Assembly (NCBI RefSeq): GCF_017309185.1
Contig: NZ_JAEKJZ010000006.1
Span: 62,001 to 126,000 of the forward strand
Direction of reading: 5' to 3'
DNA length: 64,000 nucleotides
Origin: Roseibium aggregatum
Lineage (GTDB): Bacteria > Pseudomonadota > Alphaproteobacteria > Rhizobiales > Stappiaceae
Shown: one piece after another, positions 8,838-16,058 of the stretch
Numbering within the stretch: the first letter of the stretch is position 1
Layout: each line of letters begins with the position of its first letter
Translations under genes and position numbers: made by a program
Notes under the pieces: generated by a model
The model's input: the letters and a program-made list of their open reading frames with translations, nothing else
The model's database searches: none
Told to the model about the DNA's origin: nothing

Positions 8838-9831
8838 CAGTGAAGGTCTCGCCGGTTATTTCGAAATGTCCACCATGCTGCCTGTAATGCCGGTACTGAT
8901 CTAGCGTAAGTTTCAGGCAGAAGTTGGATACGTGCAAGCTTCTTCCACTGATTGCATTTGAAAATTCTTCTCCGAGAATGGCCACCTGCGCCGTTTCACC
9001 GTCCCGGAAGGGAACCGGCAGCAGGAAGAACCTGTTGAGCGTCGGCATCGCACGGTCGATGGATTGTTCGAACGCGATGCGCGAAAACCGCTGCATGGCC
9101 GGATTTGCGTAAAAATACGGGATCTTGTCAATCTGGCCCGCCTTGTAGAGCTGGCTTTCCGACAGAAGCAGGTCGCCGGGACGGGCAATGGTCTTCAGCC
9201 AGCCGTTGACCGTGTAGGGGTCGTCGTTGCCCTCCTGAAAGCCGAGCATCGTCACCAGGGCGCGCGGCGTGCCGTCTCCCAGATACCGCTCGAGGCTGAA
9301 TTCCTCGAAAGGAGCCGTGACGAAATCCAGCGGCGTATCGGGGAGAATGTTTTCAAGCGCCGCGCGCATCGGTGCGGCCGACTTGGGGTTGATATCCACA
9401 GCGATATAGCGGTCGAACGTCACGCCGAGGGCGAGAAGGGTTTTGACGATGTAACCGGTCTTGATGGGTTCGGGACCGAGTTCGACATAAACGAGCGGCT
9501 CCCCGGAAAAATCGGCCGCGACCCGTTCGCAACAATGCCTAAGCGCATCCCGGAAGGACCGGCCGTTTTCCTGCATGCGGCCCAATGTGTCCGAGCCGAT
9601 ACCCAGTTCGTTCAACTGGCGCATGAGGTGGAACACTTCGTCCAGATGATCGGTCGAGGTCTCGGTTCGCCCCTGATTGGTGTATTTGACCCGATTGTCC
9701 TGCGTTACGATCCGGTCCAGGCTGAATTCGGTATGCGAGGCGATCGACCTGTGCACCCTGCTTTGCAGCGACTGGAAAGGTTCATGCGCATTCTGTTGGT
9801 CAGCCTGGCCGATGGTAAACGCGAGTGTCAT
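8797..9831 (-). CDS. EgtD-like SAM-dependent methyltransferase (Methyltransf_33 type)
   Basis: 344 residues. The SAM-binding motif is VYVELGPEPIKTGYI, followed by the acidic ribose-binding AVDINPKS. A later segment, MLGFQEGNDDPYTVNGWL then PGDLLLSES, matches the pattern LG(S/N)..GN.DP...FL...PGD.LL typical of the histidine N-alpha-methyltransferase EgtD family. The C-terminus (DDETLHFQLSRR) also resembles the family ending. Members trimethylate the alpha-amino group of histidine or other amino acids. I see no egtB, egtA or ovoA nearby, so ergothioneine is not supported; another amino-acid betaine is possible. It is followed by an overlapping MFS gene and stands divergent from a LysR regulator. 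Confidence 0.7.
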   Translation of the reverse strand: MTLAFTIGQADQQNAHEPFQSLQSRVHRSIASHTEFSLDRIVTQDNRVKYTNQGRTETSTDHLDEVFHLMRQLNELGIGSDTLGRMQENGRSFRDALRHCCERVAADFSGEPLVYVELGPEPIKTGYIVKTLLALGVTFDRYIAVDINPKSAAPMRAALENILPDTPLDFVTAPFEEFSLERYLGDGTPRALVTMLGFQEGNDDPYTVNGWLKTIARPGDLLLSESQLYKAGQIDKIPYFYANPAMQRFSRIAFEQSIDRAMPTLNRFFLLPVPFRDGETAQVAILGEEFSNAISGRSLHVSNFCLKLTLDQYRHYRQHGGHFEITGETFTDDETLHFQLSRRV

Positions 9832-9890
9832 TTCGGATACCCTTTTGATGTCGGTAATTCTCGGAATACGCGATTAAATTTCATCCGCAA

Positions 9891-9904
9891 AATTTATAAT
9901 TGCA
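9891..9904 (-). promoter_or_regulatory. AT-rich element upstream of the methyltransferase operon, identical to 5537-5550
   Basis: The + strand sequence AATTTATAATTGCA lies 60 bases before the methyltransferase ATG at 9831 and faces it in the same orientation as the copy ahead of the subtilase operon. It contains a -10-like TTATAA on the minus strand, but I see no good -35 at the right distance. A shared operator or promoter is inferred. Confidence 0.35.
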
Positions 9905-10033
9905 GGGTTACATAATAGAACGTTATGCTTGAGCCGGGCTTGACCGTCTGCCTGTTTCCGTAAACGGTAGGCTCGCCAGGTGCGGATTTGAACGCCTTCT
10001 AAAGGGGGACAACCCCTGAAACCGAGAAGGCAT

Positions 10034-10050
10034 CGTTGCAAGACGCAACG
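10034..10050. promoter_or_regulatory. Candidate LysR-type operator (T-N11-A dyad)
   Basis: CGTTGCAAGACGCAACG is a perfect 6+5+6 inverted repeat and contains the T-N11-A core typical of LysR-type boxes. It lies about 65 bases upstream of the LysR gene start and inside the divergent promoter region shared with the methyltransferase operon. Autoregulation and control of the operon are inferred from position. Confidence 0.45.
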
Positions 10051-10114
10051 GAGGTTCGTCCCGCCGAAAAACCCGGCGGTATCGGGGCGCGTTAAAACGG
10101 AATGGAGCTCAGGA

Positions 10115-11023
10115 ATGACAGTCGGCCGTTTTAATATCGAACTGCTGGAAGCCTTCGTCGCCGTGGCGGAAGCCGGCAACGTGACCCATGCCGGAACAAA
10201 GCTGAACCGGACGCAACCTTGCGTCAGCACGCAGCTCCGGCGGCTGGAGGAACGGGTCGGCAAGCCGCTGATCGAGCGTACGGCGCGCACCATGAACCTC
10301 ACACCCGCGGGCCGCATTCTCTACCAGCACGCCACGGAAATCCTGCGCTCTCACGAAGAGGCACGGCTGCGCCTGTCCGCTCCCGAACTTACCGGCACGG
10401 TCCATGTCGGCCTTCCCGAATGGTACGCGACGGGCCAGCTGCAGTCGATCTTCTGCAACTTCGTGCGCATCCATCCGAACGTCAAACTGGAAATGACGGT
10501 GGCCGACAGCGCTACGCTGCACGACATGCTGACGAACAACGAAATCAACCTGGCCATCGCCTTGGTCTCCGCTTCCAAGCCGGAACCGGACGGCGTGGTG
10601 GAGGAATCGCTACACTGGGCGGTGAGCGACAGTTGTCCGCTGACCGATCCGCTGCCGCTGATCCTGTTCAACCAGCCCTGCCCCTTCCGCGAGATGGCCT
10701 TCGCCACGCTGGCGCGCGCCGGCCGCCAGTGGTACGAGCGGATCACCACAACCAGCGTTGCCGCCGCCCAGGTGGCTGTCATGTCGGGCGCGGGCATCGG
10801 CATCCTGCCTTCCGGTGCGTTGATGGAAGGCCTGACCCTCTTAAAGGAACAGGACGGCTTTCCTCCCCTTCCCGCCACTCAACTGGCGATCTATACCCAG
10901 ACAACAACCCCTTCGCCGATCGTCGACTATCTGGAAGAACATCTCCAGGACCTCCTGAAAAACGCCATTACGCCGCGCTCCGCCCTCGCGGGCAAGACGC
11001 AGCCGGACCTCAGGGTGGTGTGA
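10115..11023 (+). CDS. LysR-family transcriptional regulator
   Basis: 302 residues, normal for the family. The N-terminal winged HTH is plain (LEAFVAVAEAGNVTHAGTKL, then QPCVSTQLRRLEERVG). The rest is the periplasmic-binding-like effector domain (GTVHVGLPEWYATGQL near residue 92, and AAAQVAVMSGAGIGILP near 220). It is transcribed away from the methyltransferase-MFS operon with a 283-base gap holding a dyad at 10034-10050, the classic layout of a LysR regulator and its divergent target. The inducer is unknown. The start ATG at 10115 has AGGA directly upstream. Confidence 0.92.
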   Translation: MTVGRFNIELLEAFVAVAEAGNVTHAGTKLNRTQPCVSTQLRRLEERVGKPLIERTARTMNLTPAGRILYQHATEILRSHEEARLRLSAPELTGTVHVGLPEWYATGQLQSIFCNFVRIHPNVKLEMTVADSATLHDMLTNNEINLAIALVSASKPEPDGVVEESLHWAVSDSCPLTDPLPLILFNQPCPFREMAFATLARAGRQWYERITTTSVAAAQVAVMSGAGIGILPSGALMEGLTLLKEQDGFPPLPATQLAIYTQTTTPSPIVDYLEEHLQDLLKNAITPRSALAGKTQPDLRVV

Positions 11024-11457
11024 GATTTCCAACCGGCATCCGATCCTGACCCCAGACCGTCAGGGAGCGGTGGTGGCGCGCCGGAAACCGTGACCGCTAA
11101 ATTCAACGTATAAAACGGCTCCTTCGCGGGCGAGTTCTTGGCACCAGGTTCGGCTCGCGGCCGGCATTTCAGTCACCTGTCGGCGCCCTGTAACTCCATC
11201 TCAACATCTTTTCGCAAGTCCGGGCCGGGCCGTCATCCCTTGCGGAAATGAATAGTAACAGCCGGTCGCAAAAGCGTGCGGACAGTCCGCGCGATGACAA
11301 ATGGATACATTTTCCGAAACAAATTACGTAGTAACCCCTTTGACGCAGAGTACGCCTCTTTTTTACCAGTAGCACATCGGTTTGACGCGAGCTGATGGAG
11401 AACCCGCAGGCCTTTGCCGGCCCGGCGGTTCCAGCTGTGGTCGGAGAGGCTTTGCAA
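11024..11457. other. 434-base intergenic region before the PepSY gene
   Basis: No coding frame with convincing composition is present. It holds a short perfect dyad at 11278-11290 and an AT-richer stretch at about 11295-11370 that could contain the promoter for the PepSY gene. No transfer RNA or recognised riboswitch is seen. Confidence 0.5.
11278..11290. promoter_or_regulatory. Short perfect dyad, possible operator
   Basis: GCGGACAGTCCGC is a 6+1+6 inverted repeat about 170 bases upstream of the PepSY membrane protein. It matches no operator I can name. Short dyads arise often in GC-rich DNA, so this is weak. Confidence 0.2.
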
Positions 11458-12615
11458 ATGACTTTCAAGCGCGCAATTTTCTGGACTCATCTTGCCGTCG
11501 GCATTGTCTTCGGCATTGTCGTGGTCTTCATGTCCGCGACCGGCGTGCTTCTCACCTACGAACGCCAGATCGAGACCCGGGCAGTGAACAGCGCCGTTCA
11601 GGCCCCCGCAAATACCTCGCCCCTCGATATCGATGGCCTTGTCGCCAAGGCTGAGGAAAACGGCGCGCTCGCGGGTCACTCGGTCGTCGTTTCCAGCACC
11701 GAAGGTGCGGCCGTCAAGGTTTCCAAAAGCCGCCGCGAGTCGTTCTTGATGAACCCCTACACAGGGGAACAGATGAAAGGGGCCGGTGAGGACACGAAAA
11801 GCTTTTTCCGCACGGTCATGCTGTTGCACCGCTGGTTCGCGCTTTCCGGAGAAGGCCGAGACATCGGCAAGGCGATCACCGGAGCCTCGAACCTGGCCTT
11901 TCTGTTCCTGCTCGCTTCCGGCTTTTACCTATGGTGGCCGAAGAAGTGGAAATGGAGCTTCATCCGGCAGAACCTTTTGTTCCGGAGGAACCTGCCGACG
12001 TCCAAGGCTCGCGACTACAACTGGCATCATGTCTTCGGCATCTGGGCGCTTGTTCCCCTTCTTGCGGTTGTCATCTCCGGGGTTGTGATTTCCTATCCCT
12101 GGGCCAGTGATCTTGTGGTTGCGATCTATGGCGAGGCGGATCCCGCCCGGCCCGGACAGTCCGCGGATGCGGTGCCACAAGGACAAGGTGCCGGCGGAGG
12201 CCAGACCGTCAGCTTTCAGTCCATCTTCAACGGGTTGAGGGCGGAAGTCCCCGATTGGACGGCCATGACCTTCAAGCTTCCCCAGGACAACGCCAAGCGG
12301 CTTGTCGTGACGGTCGATACGGGCAACGGAGCGCAATTGTCCCGCCAAAGGACCTTCACCCTGTCACGCGTCAGCGGCGAGCAACTCGGCGTCGTCGAAC
12401 CGGAAGACCAGAGTGCCGGACGGCGCGCACGTGTCTTTCTCCGCTTCCTCCACACCGGTGAGGTCTACGGCGTGGTGGGTCAAACGCTTGCGGGCCTTGC
12501 TTCGCTGGCGGCCCTTTTCCTCGGTTACACCGGCTTCACCCTGGCTTACCGGCGCCTTGTGCAGCCTCTCTTCAGGCGCAGGAGAGCCGGCCATGCGAGC
12601 AATGACGCCAGATAA
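11458..12615 (+). CDS. PepSY-associated TM protein (PiuB/COG3182-like)
   Basis: 385 residues from ATG 11458, which has GGAGAGG upstream; an in-frame ATG at 11395 lacks such a site. The pattern is that of PepSY-TM proteins: an N-terminal membrane helix (WTHLAVGIVFGIVVVFMSAT) followed by LLTYERQIE, a LHRWF segment after a PepSY-like domain, further membrane helices (AFLFLLASGFYLWWPKKWKW; FGIWALVPLLAVVISGVVIS) and a last helix near the C-terminus. Relatives are often iron- or siderophore-linked, and some carry heme-like His pairs. No iron-uptake gene or clear Fur/Irr site is visible here, so that role is not established. Confidence 0.85.
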   Translation: MTFKRAIFWTHLAVGIVFGIVVVFMSATGVLLTYERQIETRAVNSAVQAPANTSPLDIDGLVAKAEENGALAGHSVVVSSTEGAAVKVSKSRRESFLMNPYTGEQMKGAGEDTKSFFRTVMLLHRWFALSGEGRDIGKAITGASNLAFLFLLASGFYLWWPKKWKWSFIRQNLLFRRNLPTSKARDYNWHHVFGIWALVPLLAVVISGVVISYPWASDLVVAIYGEADPARPGQSADAVPQGQGAGGGQTVSFQSIFNGLRAEVPDWTAMTFKLPQDNAKRLVVTVDTGNGAQLSRQRTFTLSRVSGEQLGVVEPEDQSAGRRARVFLRFLHTGEVYGVVGQTLAGLASLAALFLGYTGFTLAYRRLVQPLFRRRRAGHASNDAR

Positions 12616-13041
12616 AAGGGACCGCTGAGGATTACCGGCAGTCCCTGGATCGCAGGACAACGTCACCTCCGTCTCGGCCGTTGTTCGAACCAATCACGAT
12701 TGAAATTCAATCCTTGATTGCGTGCTGCACATTTACACTAATCCTACGTTCTGTCATGAATTTTCGCGCGTATATTTCGAATCGCATTCACAGCCATAAA
12801 CATTCCCTGGAAGTTTTGGCTGTGGCTTTAAGTGTTTTACCGCATATCCCCAAACGGGATGTTTGAAAAATGCCGCAAGCGAAACGTGAATTACCGCGCT
12901 GAGTTGTGCATTTCTGTATGTTCAATTTTTTGCAACAAGGGTTTTTTCGAGCAAAGCCGGGATATCTGCTGAGCAAACTAGGTATTATTAACAATTCTTT
13001 CAAGGTTCCTCCGCACCCTGTGTCAAAGGGTTGGAGGGAAC
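12616..13041. other. 426-base AT-richer intergenic region
   Basis: No credible gene is seen. It contains the hairpin at 12789-12824 and AT-rich DNA leading into a strong ribosome site (GGAGGG) before the chemoreceptor at 13042. It probably holds the 3' end of the PepSY transcript and the chemoreceptor promoter. Confidence 0.5.
12789..12824 (+). terminator. Stem-loop downstream of the PepSY gene
   Basis: CACAGCCA pairs with TGGCTGTG, and the stem continues through AAAC/GTTT with one bulged T, giving 12 pairs around an 11-base loop. The following + strand is T-rich (CTTTAAGTGTTTTAC) but not a clean T run, so it may be a weak terminator or a regulatory hairpin. Confidence 0.4.
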
Positions 13042-14979
13042 ATGACCACCATCAGATCTAAACTGACAATACTGCTCGTTATTCTGGCTTTACTTGGCGC
13101 CGGATCGGCAGTTCTCATCGGCGAGTTTCTGACATCGAAACTGACCGACATGGCGATGGCGCGGGAAGTGGAGGCGGCCGAAAGGGCTCTGCAATCGCGG
13201 ATTCAAGCCGACAGCCGGCAGGCCCTGCTGATGGCGACTGTGGTCGCCGGTCAGGAAGGCGTCCAGCAGAAGCTCGCGGCCCGCGACCGGGACGGGCTGG
13301 CGGCTGAGTTCGTTCCGGCCTTCGCCGGCCTCAAAGAGACCTACGATATCCGTCAGTTCCAATTCCACCTGCCGCCCGCGGAGAGCTTCCTCCGGGTTCA
13401 CAAGCCGCAGAAGTTCGGCGACGACCTTTCAGGTTTCCGGCACACGGTGGTGGCCACCAACACGCGGCACGAACCGATCTCCGGGCTGGAAAAGGGCGTT
13501 GCCGGTCTCGGCATCCGTGGCATTGCCCCGATCGTCCATGAGGGTACTCACATCGGCTCGATCGAATTCGGCCTGAGTTTTCACGAGAAATTCGTGGAGC
13601 AGTTCACCGCGGAAACAGGTGTTCCGATCGCTGTCGTGATCGAGACGCCGGACGGCTCCAAGGTAATCGGCTCGCAGTTGCCGGATGGGATCACGCCTGA
13701 AACGGCGCTGACGGAACTTGCAGCGGGAGGCACAACGGATGTCAGCGGGCAGTATCGCCTCGATGAGATCGCCCTGATCGACTTTTCCGGCGCGAAAGCC
13801 GCAACAGGCATCATCGCGATCGACCGGGCGCCCTTCATGGCCATCCGGACCTTCGGCCGCCTTCTCGGCGCCGGAGCAGCGCTTGCCCTGATGGCGGTTG
13901 CGGCTGCCGGTGTCTTCTACGCCAATCGCAGCATGTTCAAACCGCTGGAAGTGGTCACAAGCCAGATTTCGGAACTCGCCGAGGGCAACGCGGACCAGAA
14001 CATTCAAGGCATGGAGCGCAGCGACGAAGTTGGCGACATCGCCCGGGCGGTCGATGTGTGTTGCGCCAACCGCCGGGCGCAGGTCGAGCTTGAAGTCGAA
14101 AAGTCGCACGAGGATGAAGTTCAAAGACAGCGTCAGAAAACGGTCGATGCGCTGATTGCCGGTTTCCGGACATCCTCCGCCGATATGCTCACCGCCGTCT
14201 CAAGGGTGAATGGCGAATTGCAGCACACCGCCGAGCTTCTGGAAAGCGTCGCCTCGTCAAGCGCCAGCCAGGCGCAGGGCGCCACGCACGCCTCCGAAGA
14301 GGCCGCATCCAATGTGGAATCCGTCGCGGCCGCCACCGAGGAGCTGGAATCCTCGACCAAGGAAATCGCCCAGCAGGTCGAACGAACCACCGGCGTCATC
14401 GACCAGGCGACTGCCGACGTTCAGGACACCAACGACAAGATCGCCGGCCTGGCGACCGCCGCCGGCAAGATCGGCGAGGTGGTCACGCTAATCCAGGCGA
14501 TTGCCGAGCAGACCAACCTGCTTGCGCTCAACGCCACCATCGAGGCGGCGCGTGCCGGAGAAGCCGGCAAGGGCTTCGCGGTCGTCGCGGCGGAAGTCAA
14601 GGAACTGGCCAACCAGACCTCCAAGGCGACCGAGGAAATCTCCAACCAGATTTCCGGCATCCAGGCCTCGACCGAGGCCGCCGTCAACGCGATGCAGGGC
14701 ATTTCCGCGACGATGAACGACGTCAACGAATACACCACCGCGATCGCCGGCGCGGTCTCGGAGCAGACCGCCGTGACCTCGGAAATCAGCCGCAACATCC
14801 AGGGCGCCGCCCAGCAGACCAAAACCATGGTCGGCAATATCGGCGAGCTGGACAACGCGGTCGCCGAGACAAACAGCTCCTCGGAAACGGTCAAGGCGAA
14901 AACCGGCGAAGCCGTTCACATCACCGAAGACATGCGCTCGGAAATCGAGAAGTTCTTGGCCGCGGTGGCGGCGGCGTAA
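13042..14979 (+). CDS. Methyl-accepting chemotaxis protein with double-Cache sensor
   Basis: 645 residues. Membrane helix 1 is at about 8-30. A large periplasmic sensor at about 31-270 resembles dCache_3 ([45 protein letters not shown]). A second helix lies at about 275-295, a HAMP domain follows ([18 protein letters not shown]), and the cytoplasmic signalling hairpin ends the protein. The hairpin tip [20 protein letters not shown] is intact. It should pass ligand or redox signals to CheA/CheW, but no che gene is in the window. The ligand is unknown. A good GGAGGG ribosome site precedes the start and a terminator-like hairpin follows. The tip region shares a stretch of about 75 nucleotides with the two receptors near 51-54 kb. 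Confidence 0.92.
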   Translation: MTTIRSKLTILLVILALLGAGSAVLIGEFLTSKLTDMAMAREVEAAERALQSRIQADSRQALLMATVVAGQEGVQQKLAARDRDGLAAEFVPAFAGLKETYDIRQFQFHLPPAESFLRVHKPQKFGDDLSGFRHTVVATNTRHEPISGLEKGVAGLGIRGIAPIVHEGTHIGSIEFGLSFHEKFVEQFTAETGVPIAVVIETPDGSKVIGSQLPDGITPETALTELAAGGTTDVSGQYRLDEIALIDFSGAKAATGIIAIDRAPFMAIRTFGRLLGAGAALALMAVAAAGVFYANRSMFKPLEVVTSQISELAEGNADQNIQGMERSDEVGDIARAVDVCCANRRAQVELEVEKSHEDEVQRQRQKTVDALIAGFRTSSADMLTAVSRVNGELQHTAELLESVASSSASQAQGATHASEEAASNVESVAAATEELESSTKEIAQQVERTTGVIDQATADVQDTNDKIAGLATAAGKIGEVVTLIQAIAEQTNLLALNATIEAARAGEAGKGFAVVAAEVKELANQTSKATEEISNQISGIQASTEAAVNAMQGISATMNDVNEYTTAIAGAVSEQTAVTSEISRNIQGAAQQTKTMVGNIGELDNAVAETNSSSETVKAKTGEAVHITEDMRSEIEKFLAAVAAA

Positions 14980-15017
14980 ACCTTTCTAACGAAACGGCAT
15001 AAGTATCGAAAACATTG

Positions 15018-15046
15018 AGGCCATGATCTTAAAGGGGTCATGGCCT
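15018..15046 (+). terminator. Rho-independent-like terminator after the chemoreceptor
   Basis: AGGCCATGA and TCATGGCCT form a perfect 9-pair stem with an 11-base loop, followed by TTAT. It lies about 40 bases after the stop codon. The T tract is short. Confidence 0.6.
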
Positions 15047-15192
15047 TTATCCATTCAAGCGGTCATTGGCTCTTCCCCCGAATTCGGCTCTTCCGGCGTT
15101 TAAAGCTGCGAATTGCTGTTATGGCGCTCGAAATACTTGCCTGCCCTTGGATTGTAATTTGAAGTTCAATCGTGACCTGATAGATTCATCCT

Positions 15193-15411
15193 ATGAGAAA
15201 ACACGGGCAAAACAACCGATCTGCGAAACCGTCTGAGAGTCTGACGAAGCCTATCGGCGCGGGAAAGGCCTCGAAATTTTCCGCAGTTGAAGGAATTACG
15301 CTCAACCAACGAGCCGCAAAGGCTCTTCAAATCGGCCGCTCAAAAGGTCTAAAGGGGGAGGCCCTTCGTTCCTCCATCACTGGTTCATTTGTTCATCCTG
15401 ACAAGAAATGA
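15193..15411 (+). CDS. VbhA-like Fic antitoxin
   Basis: 72 residues, basic at the N-terminus. The segment KFSAVEGITLNQRAAKALQI then GLKGEALRSSI resembles small Fic antitoxins of the VbhA type, in which one helix puts an inhibitory Glu into the Fic active site. The classical motif is (S/T)xxxE(G/N). Here Glu33-Gly34 are present, but the Ser is three residues before the Glu (Ser30) instead of four. Its last four bases overlap the start of the Fic gene (ATGA), the usual arrangement of a coupled antitoxin-toxin pair. Assignment rests on context plus this weak motif. Confidence 0.65.
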   Translation: MRKHGQNNRSAKPSESLTKPIGAGKASKFSAVEGITLNQRAAKALQIGRSKGLKGEALRSSITGSFVHPDKK

Positions 15412-15998
15412 GCCGGTATACGGCGCAAGACGACCCCTTGTGCTATCCGGGTACACAAGTCCTGAAGAACAAGGCCGGTCTCCGAGATCAAGACGATCTG
15501 GATCAATTCGAAACTCTCATGTTTTTGACTCGTGCCGAGGAAGATCTTCCCAGTGGTGATCTGGACTTCATTCACTACAGAAAGATCCACCATCACTTTT
15601 TCCAGGACGTCTACGAGTGGGCTGGAGAAATACGTCGAATCCGTACCGGAAAGGGAAACAATTGGTTCTGTTATCCGGAATATATCGGGCCAGAAATGGA
15701 GAGATTATTCGCGGAACTGGCTCAGGAAAACCACCTGACCGCCATTTCTGATCTAGAAGAATTTTCAGAACGCGCCGCATACTATATCTCGGAGATCAAT
15801 GCGATCCATCCGTTCCGGGAAGGAAATGGCCGCTGCCAGCTCACCTTTCTGACAATGCTCCTCAGATTGTCCGGCTGGGAGCTCAACGAAGATCGCCTGA
15901 ACCCCGAACCGTTCATGACCGCCATGGTCGCCAGCTTCTCAGGATGTAACAATCCGCTCGCTCAAGAAATCCGCAAGCTGATTGACGATCCTCAGTAA
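15408..15998 (+). CDS. Fic-domain protein (putative AMPylating toxin)
   Basis: 196 residues covering a single Fic domain. The core motif is HPFREGNGRCQL (134-145): the catalytic His134, acidic Glu138 and anion-hole residues are present, but the second Arg of the canonical HxFx(D/E)GNGRxxR is Leu145. Upstream are the family segments FIHYRKIHHHFFQDVYEWAG and YISEINAI. Fic enzymes usually move AMP from ATP onto a hydroxyl of a target such as a gyrase or topoisomerase subunit. The partner gene overlaps by four bases. Codon use here is less GC-rich than in the polA region next to it, consistent with a mobile addiction module, though no element ends are visible. Confidence 0.9.
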   Translation: MSRYTAQDDPLCYPGTQVLKNKAGLRDQDDLDQFETLMFLTRAEEDLPSGDLDFIHYRKIHHHFFQDVYEWAGEIRRIRTGKGNNWFCYPEYIGPEMERLFAELAQENHLTAISDLEEFSERAAYYISEINAIHPFREGNGRCQLTFLTMLLRLSGWELNEDRLNPEPFMTAMVASFSGCNNPLAQEIRKLIDDPQ

Positions 15999-16058
15999 TC
16001 TCGTAGAAGCGTTCGGAACAGCCAAGTCTAAGCGGTCCACGCTCGCAGTCTCTTGAAT

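Noticed and set aside
8797..9831. Naming the methyltransferase egtD
   Set aside because: Only family-level motifs are visible, no other ergothioneine gene is present, and the histidine-specific residues cannot be checked by eye.
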